The notes beneath the pieces were generated by a model. That model did not search any database, was not told the origin of the DNA, and saw nothing but the letters and a program-made list of their open reading frames with translations. 64,000 nucleotides of DNA from Streptomyces ambofaciens ATCC 23877. GTDB lineage: Bacteria > Actinomycetota > Actinomycetes > Streptomycetales > Streptomycetaceae. Shown here piece by piece: positions 22,301 through 34,400 of this stretch (position 1 is the stretch's first letter; each line of letters begins with the position of its first letter). A program made the translations under genes and the position numbers. The stretch lies in NCBI RefSeq assembly GCF_001267885.1, contig NZ_CP012382.1, positions 7,675,001-7,739,000 of the forward strand, given 5' to 3'.

Positions 22301-25300
22301 CTGCGCGAGGGGGTCCTGCCCGGGACCCTGCACATCGACGCGCCGACCCCGCACGTCGACTGGTCGACGGGCGCGGTCGAGCTGCTGACGGAAACCATCC
22401 CCTGGCCCGACACCGACGGGCGCCCCCGGCGGGCCGGCGTGTCCTCCTTCGGTGGCAGCGGCACCAACGCCCACCTGGTGCTGGAGCAGTACGTGGCACA
22501 GCCCGCGCCGGTCCAGGACCCGGAGCGTGCCCCCGAGCCCGACCGGACTCCCGAGGCCGGCCGGACCCTCGAGCTCGACCGGACCGCTGAGCCCGACCGG
22601 GCTCCCGAGCTCGACGGCGTGGTGGCACCGTGGATGCTGTCCGCGCGCGGCGCGGAAGCGCTGCGGGGTCAGGCCCGGCGGCTCCTCGAGCACCTGGACG
22701 CCTCACCCGCCGCCCACCCCGCCGATGTCGCCCACTCGCTGACCGCCACCCGGGCGCTGCTCGGACACCGTGCCGCCGTGGTCGCCGCCTCCGACGCCGA
22801 CCGCCGGGCCGCGCTCCTCGCCCTCGCCCGCGGCGAGGCGGCGCCGCACCTGGTCCAGGGCGTCGAGCGCCCCGGGAAGGTCGCCTTCGTCTTCCCCGGG
22901 CAGGGTGGCCAGTGGGAGGGCATGGCCGTCGAACTGATGGAGACCTCCGAAGTCTTCGCCGCCGAGCTGTACGCGTGCGGCGAGGAGTTCGCCCGCCACC
23001 TGGACTGGTCGCTGATCGACGTGCTGCGCGGCGCCGAGGGCGCCCCGCCGCTGGACCGGGTCGACGTGACACCGGTCGTGCTCTTCGGTGTGACCGCGGC
23101 GCTCGTCGCCCTGTGGCGGGCCCACGGCGTCGAACCCGACATGGTCCTCGGCCACTCGCAGGGCGAGATCGCCGCCGCCTACGCCTCCGGTGTCCTCTCG
23201 CGCGCCGAGGCGGCCCGGGTCGTCGCCCTGCGCGGCAAGGTGCTTCTCCCGCTGGCCGGCATCGGCGGCATGGCGTCCGTGGCCCTGCCGGCCGAGAAGA
23301 CCCGCGAACTGCTGGAGCCGTGGGGCACGCGGCTCTCCCTGGCCGGGATCAACAGTCCCGCGTGGAGCGTGGTCGCCGGGGAGCGCGAGGCACTGGGCGA
23401 CTTCCTCGCCGCCTGCGAGGCGGACGGCGTCCGGGCGAGACGTATCCGGGTGGACTTCTCCTCCCACTGCGCCCAGGTGGAACCGGCGGCCCGCGAGCTG
23501 GCGGACCTGCTCACCGGCCTCAGCCCCACGCCGGGCGGTGTCCCCTTCCACTCCACGGTCACCGGCGAGCGGACCGACGGCGAACTGCTCGACGCCGCCT
23601 ACTGGCAGCGGAACCTCGTCACCCCCGTCGACCTGGACCGGGGCGTGCGGGGGCTGGTGGAGCAGGGTGCCCGGTTCCTGGTGGAGATCGGTCCGCATCC
23701 CGTCCTCGCGCCCTCGCTCGGCGAGATCCTCGACGACATCCCCGACCTCGCTCCGGGAGAGGTCACCGTGCTCGGTACGCTCCGCCGCGACCAGGGCGGC
23801 ATGGAACGCTTCCTCCTCTCCGTCGCCGAACTCCACACCCACGGGGGCGCGGCCGACCTCACCGCGCCCCTCGCGGGACTGCCGGTGCGGACCGTTCCGC
23901 TGCCGGTGTACCCCTTCCAGCGGGAGCGGTACTGGCTCGACACCGCGTCCCCGGGCGTCGGCGATCTCGGCGCGGCCGGCCTGAGCGGCACCGGGCACCC
24001 GCTGCTGACCGCCACGCTGACGCTCGCCGACGGCGCCAGCACCGTGTTCACCGGGCGGCTGTCCGCACGCACCCAGCCCTGGCTGACCGACCACGCCGTC
24101 CTCGGCGCCGTCCTGCTGCCGGGCACCGCCTTCGTGGAGATGGCCCTGCACGCCGGCGCCCAGGTACAGGCCCCGGTACTGGAGGAACTCGCCCTGGGCA
24201 CCCCCCTGGTGCTGGGCGAGGACCAGGCCGTGGAGGTGCAGCTCACGGTCGGCGCCGCCGGTGAGACGGGCCGCCGGGAGGTGGCCGTCCACGCACGCGA
24301 CGCCGACCTCCAGGACGCCCCGTGGGTCCGGCACGCCACCGGCACGCTGGCGCCCGCCGCCGCGCCCGCCGCCCGCTCGCTCACCACCTGGCCTCCGCCG
24401 GGCGCCGAGCCGGTCGAACTCACCGGCTTCTACGAGGCCATCGCCGACGCCGGCTACAGCTACGGGCCCGCCTTCCGGGCGCTCACCGGAGCCTGGCACC
24501 GTGACGACGCGCTCTACGCCGAGGTGCGTCTGTCCGACGAGGTGTCCGGCAAGGGCTTCCTTCTCCACCCGGCGCTGTTCGACGCGGCTCTGCACGGCAT
24601 CGGCCTGCTGCGCCGCCTGCGCGACGGCGCCGAGGCCGAAGCCGGCCGCACGGCCGACCTCCCCTTCATGTGGCGGGAGGTGACGCTGGGCGCCACCGGC
24701 GCCGTGACCCTCCGCGTGCGGCTCACCGAGTCCGATGACGGCGTCGGCCTCGAACTCTTCGACGACACCGGAATCCCGGTCGGCGGGGTGGGGGCCCTGG
24801 TGGCGCGGCCGGCGGGCGCCGAACTGGCGGCTGTCCGCCACGGTCCGGCCGACACACTCCTGCACGTGGACTGGGGCACCGAGGTGCCGCTCCCCGCCGC
24901 CGCTCCGGGCCGGCTCGCCCTGCTCGGGGACGACACCTGGCTGGACGGGGCGTTCGGGGAGACGAAGCCCGACGAGGCCGACATCCTCGTAGCACCGTTC
25001 GTCGACCCCGCCACCGGAGCCGACACGGCCGGCGCCGTGGAGGAGGCCGTCACCCGGGTCCTCGGCCTGGTCCGTGACCGGGTCGCGGACGAACAGCGAT
25101 CCGGACAACCCCTGGTGCTGGTCACCCGGGGCGCGGTCGCCACGGGTGACGACGACCTGACGGACCTGGTCAACGCACCGGTACGCGGCCTGGTGCGCTC
25201 CGGGCAGGCCGAGCACCCCGGCCGGTTCCTGCTGGTCGACCTCGACCCGGCGGCCGAGCCCGACCCCGCCCTCCTGCACAGGGCCGTCGTCGCCGCACTG

Positions 25301-26725
25301 GAGGCCGGGGAGACCGAGGTCGCCGTACGCGGCGGGCGGGTCCTCGCGCCCCGGCTGGTCCGGATGCCCGTACCCGGAGGACGGACCGACGGACCGGAAC
25401 CGGAGCCGCGTACCGGCCTGGAGACGGCCGACGGCACGGTCCTCGTCACCGGTGCCACCGGCACCCTCGGCAGCGCCCTCGCCCGGCACCTGGTGCGACA
25501 CCACGGAGTGCGGCACCTCCTGCTCATCAGCCGCAGCGGTCCCGCCGCTCCCGGCGCCGAGGAACTGGTCGCCGAACTGACGGACCTGGGAGCCCGGGCG
25601 ACCGTGGCCGCCTGCGACGTGGCCGACCGCGAGGCACTGGCCGACACCCTGGCCCGGATCCCCGCGCGACACCCGCTGACCGCGGTGGTGCACACCGCCG
25701 CCGTCCTGGACGACGGCGTGCTCGCCCAGATGACGGACCGGAGTGTCGCCCGGGTGCTCGGGCCCAAGGTACGAGGGGCGGTCAACCTGCACGAGCTGAC
25801 CCGGGACGCGGACCTCACGGCGTTCGCTCTCTTCTCCTCCGCGGCCGGTGTGCTCGGCGGAGCGGGGCAGGCCAACTACGCGGCGGCCAACGTGTTCCTG
25901 GACGCCTTCGCCGCGCACCGCCGCCGACTGGGGCTGCCCGCGGTGTCGCTGGCCTGGGGGCCGTGGGCCGAACGCACCGGACTGACCGGGACCCTCACCG
26001 AGGCCGACGTGCGCCGCGTGACGCGCTCCGGCATGAGCACACTGACCACGGAGGACGGCATGGCCGCCTTCTCGGCGGCCTGTGCCGCCGACCGGCCGCT
26101 CGTGGTGCCGATGGCCTTCCGGCCGGCGGCCCTGCGGGGGCGCGACCTGGTGCCCCCGCTGTTCAGGACACTGGTTCCCCGCCAGAAGCGGCGGACGGGG
26201 ACCGGCTCGGGGGACCCCGCGGCCCTGCGGGCCGCGCTCTCCGGAGTGCCCGAGGCCGACCAGCGGCGCGTCGTGCTCGACCTGGTCCGCGGCCAGGTCG
26301 CCGCCACCCTCGGCTTCGCCACCCCCGGGGAAGTCGACGTCGACCGCGGCTTCCTGGAACTCGGCATGGACTCCCTGACCGGCGTCGAGCTGCGCAACCG
26401 GCTGGCCGCCTCCACCGGGCTGCGGCTGCCCGCCACGCTGGTGTTCGACCACCCGAACTGCACCGAACTCGCCCGCCGACTCCGCGCCGAACTGGCTCCC
26501 GAACCGGTACGGGAGGCCGACCGACTGCTGGCGGAACTGGCCCGCCTCGAAGCCGACCTGACGCGGATGGACGGCGACGAGGAGGACCGGACCCGGCTGG
26601 CGGCCCGCCTGCGGGCCCTGGCCGACCGGTGCCAGGGCGAGCGGACCAGGCGGGACGACAATCTGGACGCCGCCTCGATCGAGGAGGTCTTCGACCTCCT
26701 CGACACCGAGTTCGAGACGCCGTGA
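10382..26725 (+). CDS. PKS A: modular type I polyketide synthase, modules 1-3
   Basis: This 5447-aa cytosolic megasynthase has the order KS-AT-DH-ER-KR-ACP, KS-AT-KR-ACP, KS-AT-DH-KR-ACP. The ATG at 10382 is chosen because GGGAGG lies 9 nt upstream and the docking helix begins immediately (TLRDYLK, residues 6-12); an in-frame ATG at 10292 lies in the promoter -10 region. The N-terminal coiled coil is a class 1a docking domain, and the first KS has an ordinary active Cys, so this is an extension protein that receives a chain from a partner outside the window. The C-terminus has the usual helical docking region ending in [20 protein letters not shown] starts 20 nt downstream, so A, B and C are presumably co-transcribed and act in that order. 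A Ser/Gly/His repeat sits before the module 2 KR. Confidence 0.97.
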   Translation: MAQDETLRDYLKLVTIDLRRTKQKLRDREAADQEPIAIIGMSCRYPGDVHTPEDLWRLVAGEQDAISGFPEDRGWDLARLFDGDPDGEGHSSARQGGFVHDATAFDADFFGVSPREALAMDPQQRLLLRAAWEVFEHAGIDPQSVRGTRTGVFAGGNDQGYLRLLANEPGSVGHQLTGGATAVISGRVAYTLGLEGPAVTLDTACSSSLVALHLACRSLRSGESTLALAGGVTVMATPGVFTEFTRQRGLAADGRCKSFSVDADGTGWSEGVGVLLVERLSDAVRNGHEVLAVVRGSAVNQDGASNGLTAPNGPSQQRVILQALADARLSASDVDVVEAHGTGTRLGDPIEAQALLAAYGQDRPEGRPLLLGSVKSNIGHAQAAAGVAGVIKMVQALRHERLPRTLHVDEPSTQVDWSAGAVELLTEGRSWPRGERPRRAGVSSFGVSGTNGHVILEEAPAAGADQETTTETGTGTEAGPLAWPLSGRSADALRRQAGRLLPVAAQAHPADVSHSLATGRAALEHRAVVLGADREELLAGLRALAEGEDMPSVVCDKVVRGGLALLFSGQGSQRLGMGRELYGAFPVFADAFDAVCARVDLERPLRDVVFGEDAGLLERTVYAQAGLFALEVALFRLVESWGVTPDVLVGHSIGELAAAHVAGVLSLDDACALVSARGRLMDALPGGGAMLAVEATEEALELPDGVDLAAVNGPTSMTVSGDAEAVAGLEERFRAQGVRVKRLAVSHAFHSRLMEPMLADFAAVARSLTYQAPQIPVLTTAPGDLATPEYWVGQVREPVRFADAVRQACDSGTGVFLELGPDGVLSALVPHLTEEVTATPALRSGHDEHATLLRALACVHARGANLDRSAVFARGGGRRIALPVYAFAADHYWPSGVSWVGDVASAGLGVTDHPLLGAGVALAEEDGYLFTARISTATQPWLAEHRVHGRIVVPGTAFVDLAVRAGEQAETERLDELVLEAPLIVPEDGAVQVQLAVGAADDEGRRTLTVHSRRGDGGAFDGWPDRPWTRHATGVLVPRPRTVAEDPELVGVWPPQDATPTDPAALYERLAAAGLEYGELFRGVSAVWTRGRDVFAELALPESAAPGFGLHPALLDAALQSAAVQGDGAGTGLPFSWSGVTLWASGATLLRARVSPVDDGDGVRVRAVDPAGSPVVTVERVVTRPAPALTDEARQPDDLYRLEWTPVPAAGAGPGEFAQFGGGEPLVDRAGTLDHLADSGRTPTHLVLSACTDAHPATGAQAVLARTTEVLGRLRSWLGDQRYADSSLIVATRGAVQADPADTVPDVAGAAVWGLVRSAQSEHPGRIVLVDLDPSAEDDARALARCVRSGEPQTAVRGDTVLAARLTAADRGLVPPPGGAWRVGVTERGAVENVALLPAPDAEGELRPGQVRVAVRAAGVNFRDVLNVLGMYPGEVLVGGEAAGVVLEVGPGVTRCAVGDRVMGFFDGAMGPVAVTDERLLAQLPHGWGFAQAAAVPIAFVTAYYGLVDLAGLSAGESVLVHAAAGGVGMAAVQVARHLGAEVYGTASPAKWAATGLDAEHLASSRDVGFEGVFRERTGGRGVDVVLNALAGEFVDASARLLVPGGRFVEMGKADVREADAFAGCAYRAFDLREAGPERIGEILAEVLALFATGTLAAPPVRAFDVRRAPDAFRFVSQARHVGKVVLSVPAAWDAEGTVLVTGGTGALGALTARHLVVEHGLRHLLLVGRRGAEADGAAALSAELTALGAEVTVAACDVTDPEALEALLAEVPAQHPLTAVVHAAGILDDGLVESLTEDRLEAVLAPKTAATALHEATAGADLAAFVMYSSMSGTFGSPGQGNYAAANAYLDALARHRHARGLPALSLAWGPWAGIGGMADALTESEAARISRSGFPPLGPERGLGLLETALALPDPALLPAVLDTARLAASPATPPPLLHGLVRPARRVADRTVAPGGLAERLRRLPAEDRARTALDLVRGLVASVLGFASPDAVDPSRPFKDLGFDSLTSVELRNRIGRTAGRRLPATLVFDHPTPEALATHLVTEVLGDLAAPAPAVPATTRAETAGDPIAIVGMACRFPGGADTPEALWRLVAEETDAVGDFPTDRAWDLAHIYGESEKADDRRTFEGGFLQDAGGFDPAFFGISPREALAMDPQQRLLLETSWEAFERAGVDPAELRASSTGVYVGTATSGYGLGRFAVPDGSRPHVLTGTATSVVSGRLAYTFGLEGPAVTVDTACSSSLVALHLAIGALRRGECAMALAGGATVMAVPGIFTDAAQGGALAPGGRCRAFSSDAEGTGWGEGVGMLLVERLSDARRNGHPVLAVVRGSAVNQDGASNGLTAPHGPAQQRVIRAALADAGLDTADVDAVEAHGTGTELGDPIEVQALMATYGRGRDEEQPLWLGSLKSNIGHTQSAAGVAGIIKMVMALRHGVLPRSLHITEPTRHVDWDGSGVRLLTRQVEWADTERPRRAAVSSFGMSGTNAHTILEQALPEPAAASPGTDGGSEVDLPWLLSARTPAALRAQARRLAAHLDADPAPAGHDVAHSLAATRSRFEHRAVLLGPDHHAQLTAFAEGAPTPGLVTGTAGRTGRVAFVLPGQGSQWPGMADRLLAESATFRNTLRTCAQALEEHLDWSVEDTLRGLPGAGNMERAEVIQPVLFATMVALAALWREHGVEPEAVVGHSQGEIAAAHLAGALSLEDAARVVTHRSRLLSRVVGQGAVASVSLPAQEALARLERWGDALSIAAVNGVSSVSVAGDEAPLDEFLAELETEGVRCRKLRIKGAAHSAVVEPLREEALAVLAPVRPRASRIPFYSTVTGGLLDTTELDAEYWYRNMRQTVQFAPATRALLADGFGVFVECSPHPALAGAVQETAEDAGASDPVLLASLRREEGGLERFSVSLAEAFVRGVGPSWASRGSVVDLPTYPFQRDHYWWEPLPEETAGPAQGGTAEEGRFWAAVEGGDAEALAESLGTDVLAPALPALAAWRRRSHDRSTVDGWRYRVEWRHTPLTGPGRPALTGTWAIVAGEEQEELAGRLAALVDRAGGTAHVTADPPAEPSGERPLSGVISLLALDSRPHPAHPGISVGAALNLALLRVMTARPTPVPVHLVTSGAVSVGRTDPVRDIAQAATWGLGLVSGLERPDCWGGLVDLPEQPDDRVLNKLLRLIARQPETSGSSKGSKGSGDSGHSGHSGHSGTEDQVALRPAGVFVRRMVRAPKSTPVRSWQPGSTVLITGGTGGIGRHLAHHMAARGARKLVLTGRRGPDAPGARELAAELTARGVETIVAACDVTDRNQVAALLAQHPADAVIHAAGVAQATALADCGESELAAVTAAKTEGARHLDELAADVGTFVLFSSGAGVWGGAGQAAYAAGNAVLDALAQDRRARGLPATAVAWGGWAEGGMADDGRAAAELGRRGLHAMDPRLALEALDQALDADDTCLTVADIDWARFAPGYTAARARPLIMDIPEARAALATAELPADRSEETGELHDRLVGLTGPQRTQHLLDLVREHAAAALGYADTAAIEAGRAFRDLGFDSLMAVDVRNRLQAATGRKLPPTLVFDHPTPADLAGHLLVEVLGEQEAAEGTAARAGGGAADEPLAVIGMSCRYAGGVDSPEDLWRLVLDGTDAMGPFPSDRGWDVENLYHPDPDHPGTSYVKEGGFLADASHFDASLFGISPREAVATDPQQRLLLEATWEAMERATIDPSSLRGSPTGVFVGTSFVGYGIGAQQPGNEAEGFFLAGTGTAAASGRISYTFGLEGPAATVDTACSSSAVAIHLACQALRNNECDLAVAGGAAVLATPASFTEFSRQRGLAADGRCKPFAAAADGTGWGEGVGMILVERLSDALRAGHPVLALIRGTAVNQDGASNGLTAPSGRAQQKVIRQALANSGLDAADIDTVEAHGTGTTLGDPIEAQSILATYGQNRAEGRPLWLGSVKSNIGHTQSAAGVGGVIKTVMALREGVLPGTLHIDAPTPHVDWSTGAVELLTETIPWPDTDGRPRRAGVSSFGGSGTNAHLVLEQYVAQPAPVQDPERAPEPDRTPEAGRTLELDRTAEPDRAPELDGVVAPWMLSARGAEALRGQARRLLEHLDASPAAHPADVAHSLTATRALLGHRAAVVAASDADRRAALLALARGEAAPHLVQGVERPGKVAFVFPGQGGQWEGMAVELMETSEVFAAELYACGEEFARHLDWSLIDVLRGAEGAPPLDRVDVTPVVLFGVTAALVALWRAHGVEPDMVLGHSQGEIAAAYASGVLSRAEAARVVALRGKVLLPLAGIGGMASVALPAEKTRELLEPWGTRLSLAGINSPAWSVVAGEREALGDFLAACEADGVRARRIRVDFSSHCAQVEPAARELADLLTGLSPTPGGVPFHSTVTGERTDGELLDAAYWQRNLVTPVDLDRGVRGLVEQGARFLVEIGPHPVLAPSLGEILDDIPDLAPGEVTVLGTLRRDQGGMERFLLSVAELHTHGGAADLTAPLAGLPVRTVPLPVYPFQRERYWLDTASPGVGDLGAAGLSGTGHPLLTATLTLADGASTVFTGRLSARTQPWLTDHAVLGAVLLPGTAFVEMALHAGAQVQAPVLEELALGTPLVLGEDQAVEVQLTVGAAGETGRREVAVHARDADLQDAPWVRHATGTLAPAAAPAARSLTTWPPPGAEPVELTGFYEAIADAGYSYGPAFRALTGAWHRDDALYAEVRLSDEVSGKGFLLHPALFDAALHGIGLLRRLRDGAEAEAGRTADLPFMWREVTLGATGAVTLRVRLTESDDGVGLELFDDTGIPVGGVGALVARPAGAELAAVRHGPADTLLHVDWGTEVPLPAAAPGRLALLGDDTWLDGAFGETKPDEADILVAPFVDPATGADTAGAVEEAVTRVLGLVRDRVADEQRSGQPLVLVTRGAVATGDDDLTDLVNAPVRGLVRSGQAEHPGRFLLVDLDPAAEPDPALLHRAVVAALEAGETEVAVRGGRVLAPRLVRMPVPGGRTDGPEPEPRTGLETADGTVLVTGATGTLGSALARHLVRHHGVRHLLLISRSGPAAPGAEELVAELTDLGARATVAACDVADREALADTLARIPARHPLTAVVHTAAVLDDGVLAQMTDRSVARVLGPKVRGAVNLHELTRDADLTAFALFSSAAGVLGGAGQANYAAANVFLDAFAAHRRRLGLPAVSLAWGPWAERTGLTGTLTEADVRRVTRSGMSTLTTEDGMAAFSAACAADRPLVVPMAFRPAALRGRDLVPPLFRTLVPRQKRRTGTGSGDPAALRAALSGVPEADQRRVVLDLVRGQVAATLGFATPGEVDVDRGFLELGMDSLTGVELRNRLAASTGLRLPATLVFDHPNCTELARRLRAELAPEPVREADRLLAELARLEADLTRMDGDEEDRTRLAARLRALADRCQGERTRRDDNLDAASIEEVFDLLDTEFETP
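10481..16540 (+). other. Module 1: KS-AT(malonyl)-DH-ER-KR-ACP
   Basis: Within PKS A, KS spans about residues 34-460 with Cys205. AT (about 564-875) has active Ser652 in GHSIG and HAFH at 747-750, the malonyl-CoA signature. DH (about 908-1190) has His945 in the HxxxGxxxxP motif and Asp1116 in DAALQ. ER (about 1381-1690) has the NADPH motif [13 protein letters not shown] (about 1697-1885) has LDD, a B-type signature, with intact Ser, Tyr and Asn. ACP carries Ser2009 in LGFDSL. The expected addition is a fully reduced two-carbon unit. Confidence 0.93.
16592..21160 (+). other. Module 2: KS-AT(atypical extender)-KR(A1)-ACP
   Basis: KS spans about residues 2071-2500 (Cys2242). AT (about 2597-2930) has Ser2690 in GHSQG, but the specificity motif reads GAAH at 2790-2793, neither HAFH (malonyl) nor YASH (methylmalonyl). 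By analogy with TAGH and related variants it may take ethylmalonyl- or a larger alkylmalonyl-CoA, but this is inference. KR (about 3237-3415) lacks LDD and has Trp eight residues before the catalytic Tyr with Gln at -3, an A1 type. ACP Ser3549. The predicted unit is a beta-hydroxy unit with a possibly unusual alpha branch. Confidence 0.88.
19928..19996 (+). repeat. In-frame Ser-Gly-His low-complexity repeat in PKS A
   Basis: The bases encode a Gly/Ser/Lys stretch followed by three GHS units (residues 3183-3205), made of a 9-bp tandem repeat (actccgggc) and two copies of ggctccaag. It lies in the structural half preceding the module 2 KR. It keeps frame, so it probably acts as a flexible surface loop, and its copy number could vary by slippage. 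Confidence 0.85.
21206..26490 (+). other. Module 3: KS-AT(methylmalonyl)-DH-KR-ACP
   Basis: KS spans about residues 3609-4035 with Cys3782, where the usual CSSSLVALH reads [11 protein letters not shown] (about 4167-4505) has GHSQG and FSSH at 4359-4362, a conservative variant of the methylmalonyl YASH motif. DH (about 4532-4815) has His4571 and Asp4734 (DAALH). KR (about 5018-5200) has LDD, B type. ACP Ser5331 lies in LGMDSL. The expected addition is an alpha-methyl, alpha,beta-unsaturated unit. Confidence 0.92.
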
Positions 26726-26745
26726 GAGGACGCGAACAGCAGACC

Positions 26746-29700
26746 ATGAGCGACACGGACCCGGACCAGCAGGAAAAACTGCTCGCCTACCTGAAGCGGG
26801 CCACGACGCAACTGCGCGACGCCAACCGCCGCGTACGCGAACTGGAGGACCGGTCGCGCGAACCGATCGCGGTGATCGGCATGGCCTGCCGGTACCCCGG
26901 TGGCGTCCGCTCCCCGGAAGACCTGTGGAAACTCGTCGAGTCCGGCACCGACGCGCTCGGCCCGCTGCCCACGGACCGGGGCTGGGACCCGGCGCGGACG
27001 TCGGCCGCGCCACGCGGCGGATTCGTCCACGACGTGGGCGACTTCGACGCCGGGCTGTTCGGCATCAGCCCGAGGGAAGCCGCCGCCACCGATCCGCAGC
27101 AGCGCCAGCTCCTCGAAGCGTCCTGGGAGGCGGTCGAGCGGGCAGGCATCGACATGCGCACCCTGCGCGGTGGACGCACCGGCGTCTTCGCCGGCGTGAT
27201 GTACCACGACTACCCGTCGGTGGTCGACCCCGAAGCGCTCGACGGCTACCTGGGCACGGCCAACGCCGGCAGCGTTCTCTCCGGCCGCATCGCCTACACC
27301 TTCGGGCTTCAGGGACCGGCGGTCACCGTGGACACGGCCTGCTCCTCGTCCCTGGTGGCGCTGCACCTCGCCGCCCAGGCGCTGCGCGCCGGCGAGTGCG
27401 AACTCGCCCTGGTCGGCGGGGTCACGGTCATGTCCGGGCCGATGATGTTCGCGGGCTTCGGCCTGGAAGACGGCTCTGCCGCCGACGGCCGCTGCAAGGC
27501 GTTCGCCGCCGCCGCCGACGGCACCGGCTGGGGCGAGGGTGTCGGTGTGCTGCTGGTGGAGCGGCTGTCGGACGCCCGGCGCCACGGGCACCGGGTGCTG
27601 GCCGTGGTGCGCGGCAGCGCGGTCAACCAGGACGGTGCCTCCAGCGGCCTCACCGCCCCCAACGGACCTGCCCAGCAGCGCGTCATCCGTCAGGCCCTGG
27701 CGAGCGCGGCACTCGTACCGGCCGAGGTCGACGCGGTCGAGGCCCATGGCACCGGTACGACCCTGGGTGATCCCATCGAGGCGCAGGCGCTGCTGGCCAC
27801 CTACGGCCAGGAGCGTGCGGAACCCCTGTACCTGGGCTCCATCAAGTCCAACATCGGGCACACCCAGGCCGCCGCAGGGATGGCGGGTGTGATCAAGATG
27901 GTGGAGGGACTCCGCCGGGGCGTACTCCCGAAGACCTTGCACGTCGACGCGCCCACGCCCCAGGTGGACTGGTCGGCGGGTGCGGTGGAGCTGCTGACCG
28001 AGACACGCCCCTGGCCGGAGACCGGACGACCCCGTCGGGCCGGGGTGTCCTCGTTCGGTGTCAGCGGTACCAACGCGCACGTGATCTTGGAGGGGGTTGA
28101 GGCCGAGGGGGCGGTGGCTGGCGGCGGGGGGTCGGGTTCTTCGCCGTCGGTGGGGGTGTGGGTGCTGTCCGGGCGGGACGAGGGTTCTTTGCGTGCTCAG
28201 GCTGAGCGGTTGCGTGGGTTTCTTGTGGCGCGGCCTGAGGTGGATCCGGTGGATGTGGGTTTGTCGCTGGCGACGACGCGGGCCGCGTTGGAGTGTCGTG
28301 CGGTGGTGGTGGGTGGTGGGCGGGAGGAGTTGCTGGCGGGGTTGGGGTCGGTGGCTGAGGGTGTGCCGGGTGTGGGTGTGGTGAGGGGGGAGGTGGGTTC
28401 GGGCGGGACGGCGTTCCTGTTCTCGGGTCAGGGGTCGCAGCGGTTGGGGATGGGCCGGGAGTTGTACGGGGCGTTTCCGGTGTTCGCGGATGCTTTCGAC
28501 GCGGTGTGTGCGCGGGTGGATGTGGGGCGTCCGTTGCGTGAGGTGGTGTTCGGTGAGGACGCGGGGCTGCTGGAGCGGACGGTTTACGCGCAGGCGGGGT
28601 TGTTCGCGCTGGAAGTGGCGTTGTTCCGGCTGCTGGAGTCGTGGGGCGTGGTACCGGATGTGCTGGTGGGGCATTCGGTCGGTGAGCTGGCGGCGGCGCA
28701 CTGCGCGGGAGTGTTGTCACTCGACGATGCCTGCACGTTGGTGTCGGCGCGGGGGCGTTTGATGGACGCGTTGCCCGAGGGCGGGGCGATGCTCGCCGTC
28801 GGGCTGGCCGAGGAGGGGCTGGTGCTGCCCGAGGGCGTGGACCTGGCGGCCGTGAATGGTCCTGCCTCGGTGACGGTGTCCGGCGATGCGGATGCCGTCG
28901 CCGGTCTGGAGGAGCGGCTGCGGGCGCAGGAGGTACGGGTCAAGCGGCTGGCGGTCTCGCATGCCTTCCACTCCCGCCTGATGGAGCCCATGCTGGCCGA
29001 CTTCACCGCCGTTACCAAGGCGTTGACCTACAACGCCCCCCGGATCCCGCTCCTCACCACCGCCCCGGGTGCGATCGACACCCCGGAGTACTGGGTGGGT
29101 CAGGTGCGGGAGCCGGTGCGTTTCGCTGATGCGGTGCGTGAGGCGCATGGCACCGGGGTCACCCGGTTCGTGGAGTGCGGTCCGGACGGGGTGTTGTCGG
29201 CGCAGGCGGGGCTTTGTCTGGCTGACCACTCCGAGGTGGTCGTTGTTCCGTTGCAGCGTGCGGGCAGTGAGGGTGTGGGTGCTCTGCTCGCGGGGATCGG
29301 GGGAGCGCACATCGCCGGAGTGCGGTGCGACTGGGGTGCCGTCTTCGGCTGCCTCGGCGGACGCGTCGTGGACCTCCCCACCTACGCCTTCCAGCACCAG
29401 AGGTACTGGCCGCTGCCCGCCTCCGGCACCGGCGGGCAGGGCGCCGACGACGCCTTCTGGGCCGCCGTGCGCGGGGGTGACGCGGACGCCGTGGCCGGAC
29501 TGCTCGGTGTGGACACCGACGAGGAACGGGAGCGGCTCGACGACACGTTGTCGGTGCTGGCGGGTTGGCACGACCTCTGTTCCTCCCGGAGCCTGCGCTA
29601 CCGGGAGGAGTGGCAGCCGGTCTCCCTCCCCGTGGACCCGGTTCTCGTGGGTGGCTGGTTGGTGCTGGCGCACCCGGAGCACGGGGGCGTCGCCGCCGAC

Positions 29701-31455
29701 TGCGCCGAGGCGATCCGACGCAGCGGCGGACATCCGCACGTCCAGGTGATCGATCCTGCTGACGCGCCGGCCGGACTCCGGGCACTGGCGAAGGGTTCCT
29801 CCTCCGACCGCCCCTGGGCAGGAGTGCTGTCACTGCTCGGCCTGGCCGACGACACCGCGGTGGCCACCGGACTCGCCCTCGTCCAGGCGCTGGCCGACAC
29901 CGACACGCGCCTGTGGTGCGCCACCCGCGGTGCCGTGGCGCTGCCGGGCGAGGAGCCCCCCGCGGCAGGCGGCCACGCCCTGTGGGCGCTGGGTCGGGTG
30001 GCCGCGCTGGAACATCCCGCGCTGTGGGGAGGGCTGATCGACCTGCCCGGGACCGGGGTCGGCGACGCCTCCCTGATCGCGGTCCTCTCCGGGGTCACCG
30101 CCGAGGACCAGGTCGCCCTCCGGGACGTGCCGCTCGCACGTCGGCTGGTCACCGCGGCTCCGGTCACCGCCACGCCCTGGCACCCGCAGGGCACCGTCCT
30201 GATCACCGGCGGAACGGGAGCGCTCGGCTCCCGCGTCGCCCGGTGGGCGGCCCTCGCCGGTGCCACACGACTGGTGCTGGCCGGACGACGGGGCGCCGAT
30301 GCACCGGGTGCCGCCGAACTGGCCACGGAGCTGACGGAGCTGGGGGCAGAGACCGCGGTGGTCTCCTGCGACTTCTCCGACCGGGACGCCGTCGCCGCGT
30401 TGCTGGCCGAGTACTCGCCGAACGCCGTGGTGCACGCCGCGGGCGTCGGGGGTCTGGGAAGGCTGGCCGAACTCACCGAGGAGGACCTGGCGGCGGCTCA
30501 GGCGGGAAAGGCGGCCGGCGCCGAGAACCTGGACGCACTCTGCGGCGACCTCGACGCCTTCGTGCTGTTCGGGTCGGTCGCCGCCGTGTGGGGCGGCGCC
30601 GGACAGGCCGCGTACGCCGCCGCCAACGCCCGGCTGGAGACCCTGGCCCTGCGACGGGCGTCCCGTGGGGCGCCCGCGACCTGTGTCGCCTTCGGCGCCT
30701 GGGGCGGAGAGGGCATGGCGGAGGGCGCGGGCGCCGAACTCGCCCGTCGGGGAGTCATGGCGATGGATCCGGACCTGGCGCTCGCCGCCATGGCCGACGC
30801 GGTCGCGGACACGGCCCCCACGGTCACAGTGGCGGACATCGACTGGCCGGTGTTCGCGCGGACCTTCACGTCCTCCCGGCCCAGTTCCCTGCTGGCCCGG
30901 CTGGAGGGCGGCGCGGCCACGGGCGGGGCGGAGGCCGCCGGAGCCCCCGGCGACCTGCGCGCGGACCTGCTCGCCCTGCCGCGGTACGAGAGGTCCGAGA
31001 AGGTCCTGGAACTGGTGCGAGCACAGACCGCCCTGGTGCTCGGGCACGCGCACGGTGGTGACATCAAACCCGACCGGGCTTTCCGGGACCTCGGGTTCGA
31101 CTCGCTCACCGCCGTGGAGATGCGTAACCGGCTGACCGCGGTGAGCGGCCTGTCCCTGACCGCCACGGTGGTCTTCGACTACCCGACGCCCGCCGAACTC
31201 GCCGAGCACCTTCTCGAGGAGTGCGGCATCTCCCCGGACGTCGACGAGGGCGAGGCCGACGAGGAACAGCGCGTGCGCGCCGCCCTGGCCGCCGTACCGA
31301 CGGCCCGGCTCCGGGAGGCCGGACTGCTCGAACCCCTGCTGAGACTGGCGGGGGAGAAGACCGACGACGTGGAAGCGCCGACCGCGCACGCGGTGGACGA
31401 ACTGGACGGCGAGGCACTGCTGAAGCTCGTCGAAGCCAACGACGGGGAGCACTGA
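26746..31455 (+). CDS. PKS B: modular type I polyketide synthase, module 4
   Basis: This single-module protein (1569 aa) is ordered KS-AT-KR-ACP. The ATG at 26746 begins a class 1a N-terminal docking helix ([14 protein letters not shown]); GAGAGGA lies about 15 nt upstream, a slightly long spacing, and the start is 20 nt after the PKS A stop. The C-terminal tail (about residues 1495-1569) differs from the other PKS proteins here: [19 protein letters not shown] followed by a short acidic end with LLKLVEAN. This resembles the class 1b docking element of PikAIII-like proteins and should dock only to PKS C. PKS C starts 2 nt after the stop, so translational coupling is likely. Confidence 0.97.
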   Translation: MSDTDPDQQEKLLAYLKRATTQLRDANRRVRELEDRSREPIAVIGMACRYPGGVRSPEDLWKLVESGTDALGPLPTDRGWDPARTSAAPRGGFVHDVGDFDAGLFGISPREAAATDPQQRQLLEASWEAVERAGIDMRTLRGGRTGVFAGVMYHDYPSVVDPEALDGYLGTANAGSVLSGRIAYTFGLQGPAVTVDTACSSSLVALHLAAQALRAGECELALVGGVTVMSGPMMFAGFGLEDGSAADGRCKAFAAAADGTGWGEGVGVLLVERLSDARRHGHRVLAVVRGSAVNQDGASSGLTAPNGPAQQRVIRQALASAALVPAEVDAVEAHGTGTTLGDPIEAQALLATYGQERAEPLYLGSIKSNIGHTQAAAGMAGVIKMVEGLRRGVLPKTLHVDAPTPQVDWSAGAVELLTETRPWPETGRPRRAGVSSFGVSGTNAHVILEGVEAEGAVAGGGGSGSSPSVGVWVLSGRDEGSLRAQAERLRGFLVARPEVDPVDVGLSLATTRAALECRAVVVGGGREELLAGLGSVAEGVPGVGVVRGEVGSGGTAFLFSGQGSQRLGMGRELYGAFPVFADAFDAVCARVDVGRPLREVVFGEDAGLLERTVYAQAGLFALEVALFRLLESWGVVPDVLVGHSVGELAAAHCAGVLSLDDACTLVSARGRLMDALPEGGAMLAVGLAEEGLVLPEGVDLAAVNGPASVTVSGDADAVAGLEERLRAQEVRVKRLAVSHAFHSRLMEPMLADFTAVTKALTYNAPRIPLLTTAPGAIDTPEYWVGQVREPVRFADAVREAHGTGVTRFVECGPDGVLSAQAGLCLADHSEVVVVPLQRAGSEGVGALLAGIGGAHIAGVRCDWGAVFGCLGGRVVDLPTYAFQHQRYWPLPASGTGGQGADDAFWAAVRGGDADAVAGLLGVDTDEERERLDDTLSVLAGWHDLCSSRSLRYREEWQPVSLPVDPVLVGGWLVLAHPEHGGVAADCAEAIRRSGGHPHVQVIDPADAPAGLRALAKGSSSDRPWAGVLSLLGLADDTAVATGLALVQALADTDTRLWCATRGAVALPGEEPPAAGGHALWALGRVAALEHPALWGGLIDLPGTGVGDASLIAVLSGVTAEDQVALRDVPLARRLVTAAPVTATPWHPQGTVLITGGTGALGSRVARWAALAGATRLVLAGRRGADAPGAAELATELTELGAETAVVSCDFSDRDAVAALLAEYSPNAVVHAAGVGGLGRLAELTEEDLAAAQAGKAAGAENLDALCGDLDAFVLFGSVAAVWGGAGQAAYAAANARLETLALRRASRGAPATCVAFGAWGGEGMAEGAGAELARRGVMAMDPDLALAAMADAVADTAPTVTVADIDWPVFARTFTSSRPSSLLARLEGGAATGGAEAAGAPGDLRADLLALPRYERSEKVLELVRAQTALVLGHAHGGDIKPDRAFRDLGFDSLTAVEMRNRLTAVSGLSLTATVVFDYPTPAELAEHLLEECGISPDVDEGEADEEQRVRAALAAVPTARLREAGLLEPLLRLAGEKTDDVEAPTAHAVDELDGEALLKLVEANDGEH
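26860..31220 (+). other. Module 4: KS-AT(malonyl)-KR(A1)-ACP
   Basis: Within PKS B, KS spans about residues 39-450 with Cys199. AT (about 556-860) has Ser644 in GHSVG and HAFH at 739-742, malonyl. KR (about 1148-1325) has no LDD and has the Trp of A-type KRs with Gln at -3 from Tyr (A1). The serine before it reads FGS rather than FSS, but the catalytic Ser, 13 residues before Tyr, is kept. ACP Ser1453. The predicted addition is a beta-hydroxy acetate unit. Confidence 0.92.
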
Positions 31456-31457
31456 CC

Positions 31458-34400
31458 ATGGCGGCGTCCGCCGACGAACGTTACGTCGAAGCCCTGCGCA
31501 CCCTGATCAAGGAGAACGAACGGCTCAAGACCCGCAACCAGGAGCTGGTCGTCGCCGGACACGAGCCGATCGCCATCGTCGGGATGGCCTGTCGGCTGCC
31601 CGGCGGGGTCGACTCGCCCGCATCGCTCTGGGACCTGGTGTCCGCCGGAGGCGACGGCATCAGCGAGTTTCCCGCCGACCGTGGCTGGGACCTCGGCTCC
31701 CTGTACGACCCGCACTCCCGGGGTGAGGGCACCTCGTACTCCCGACAGGGCGGCTTCGTCCACGACGCGGGACGCTTCGACGCGGACTTCTTCAGCATCT
31801 CGCCCCGCGAGGCCGCCGCGATGGACCCGCAGCAGCGTCTTCTCCTGGAGGCGTCCTGGGAGGCGTTCGAGCGGGCGGGGATCGACCCGAAGGAAGTCAA
31901 GGGCAGTCCCGTCGGCGTGTACGTCGGAGCCGGGACCTCGGGCTACGGCATCGGCGTCCCCGTCGCCGAGGAGGCGGCGGGCTACGCGCTGACCGGCACC
32001 GCGACCAGCGTGCTCTGCGGCCGGGTGGCGTACAGCTTCGGCTTCGAGGGGCCGGCGGTCACGGTGGACACGGCGTGCTCGTCGTCCCTGGTGGCGCTGC
32101 ACCTGGCCGTACGCGCGCTACAGGCCGGCGAGTGCACGATGGCGCTGGCGGGCGGAGTCACCGTCATGGCCACCCCGGCCGCCTTCGTCGAGTTCAGCAG
32201 GCAGCGCGGTCTGGCACGTGACGGCCGCTGCAAGGCGTTCGCCGCCGCCGCCGACGGCACCGGCTGGAGCGAGGGCGTCGGTGTGCTGCTGGTGGAGCGG
32301 CTGTCGGACGCCCGGCGCCACGGGCACCGGGTGCTGGCCGTGGTGCGCGGCAGCGCGGTCAACTCCGACGGCGCCTCCAACGGACTCACCGCCCCCAACG
32401 GACCCGCCCAGCGACGCGTCATCCTGGACGCGCTGGCCGCCGCCCGGCTCTCCGCCGCCGAGATCGACGCGGTCGAGGCCCATGGCACCGGTACGACCCT
32501 GGGTGATCCGATCGAGGCGCACGCGTTGCTGGCCACCTACGGCCAGGAGCGTGCACAGCCCCTGTACCTGGGCTCTCTGAAGTCCAACATCGGCCACACA
32601 CAAGCCGCTTCCGGTGTGGCCGGAGTGATCAAGATGGTTCAGGCGATGCGGCACGGCGTGCTCCCGAAGACCCTCCACGTCGACGCGCCCAGCCCGCACG
32701 TCGACTGGTCCTCGGGCAGCGTCGAGCTGCTGACCGAGAACCGGTCGTGGCCCGACTCCGGAGGACCTCGTCGGGCCGGGGTGTCCTCGTTCGGTGTCAG
32801 CGGTACCAACGCGCACGTGATCTTGGAGGGGGTTGAGGCCGAGGGGGCGGTGGCTGACGGCGGGGGGTCGGGTTCTTCGTCGTCGGTGGGGGTGTGGGTG
32901 CTGTCCGGGCGGGACGAGCGTTCTTTGCGTGCTCAGGCCGGGCGGTTGCGCGGGTTTCTTGTGGCGCGGCCTGAGGTGGATCCGGTGGATGTGGGTTTGT
33001 CGCTGGCGACGACGCGGGCCGCGTTGGAGTGTCGTGCGGTGGTGGTGGGCGGTGGGCGGGAGGAGTTGCTGGCGGGGTTGGGGTCGGTGGCTGAGGGTGT
33101 GCCGGGTGTGGGTGTGGTGAGGGGGGAGGTGGGTTCGGGCGGGACGGCGTTCCTGTTCTCGGGTCAGGGGTCGCAGCGGCTGGGGATGGGCCGGGAGTTG
33201 TACGGGGCGTTTCCGGTGTTCGCGGAGGCCTTCGACGCGGTGTGTGCGGGGGTGGATGTGGGGCGTCCGTTGCATGAGGTGGTGTTCGGTGAGGACGCGG
33301 GGCTGTTGGAGCGGACGGTTTACGCGCAGGCGGGGTTGTTCGCGCTGGAAGTGGCGTTGTTCCGGCTGGTGGAGTCCTGGGGTGTGACTCCTGACGTGCT
33401 GGTGGGCCATTCGATCGGGGAGCTGGCCGCGGCGCACTGTGCGGGGGTGTTGTCCCTGGAGGATGCGTGTGTGCTGGTGTCAGCGCGGGGGCGTCTGATG
33501 GATGCGTTGCCCGAGGGTGGGGCGATGCTGGCGGTGGGGGTGGCGGAGGAAGGGTTGGAGCTGCCCGACGGGGTGGATTTGGCGGCGGTCAATGGTCCTG
33601 CTTCGGTGACGGTGTCGGGTGAGGCGGAGGCGATTGCCGGTCTGGAGGAGCGGTTCCGGGCGCAAGGTGTGCGGGTGAAGCGGCTGGCGGTTTCGCACGC
33701 GTTCCATTCCCGCCTGATGGAGCCGATGCTGGCCGACTTCGCGGAGGTGGCGCGGTCCTTGACCTATCACGCGCCTCGGTTCGCGGTCCTGTCCACGGCT
33801 CCGGGTGCGATCGACACCCCGGAGTACTGGGTGGGTCAGGTGCGGGAGCCGGTGCGTTTCGCGGACGCGGTGCGTGGGGCGCATGGCACCGGGGTCACTC
33901 GGTTCGTGGAGTGCGGTCCGGACGGGGTGTTGTCGGCGCAGGCGGGGCTTTGTCTGGCTGACCACTCCGAGGTGGTCGTTGTTCCGTTGCAGCGTGCGGG
34001 CAGTGAGGGTGTGGGTGCTCTGCTCGCCGGGATCGGGGGAGCGCACGTCGCCGGAGTGCGGTGCGACTGGGGCGCGGTCTTCGGCTGCCTCGGCGGTCGC
34101 GTCGTGGACCTCCCCACCTACGCCTTCCAGCGGGAGCACTTCTGGGCGGTACCGCCTTCCTCCGAAGGCTCCGACCCGGCGGACTGGCGGTACGCGGTCA
34201 CCTGGCAACCTCTGCCGGAAGCCGAGCAACCGGTACTGCGGGGGACCTGGCAGGTACTGGCAGACCCCGATGCGCGGGAGGACGATCTGGTCGCCTGGTG
34301 CGCCGAAGCGCTGGGCGCACACGGCGCCACCGTCGTCGTAGGCCGCACACCCGCCCCGGACGTCGACGGGCTGATCCTCCCGCACGACCCCCGGCCGCGC

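Noticed and set aside
30540..30630. Module 4 ketoreductase as inactive because FSS reads FGS.
   Set aside because: The catalytic serine is the second of the pair, 13 residues before Tyr, and is retained, as are Lys, Tyr and Asn.
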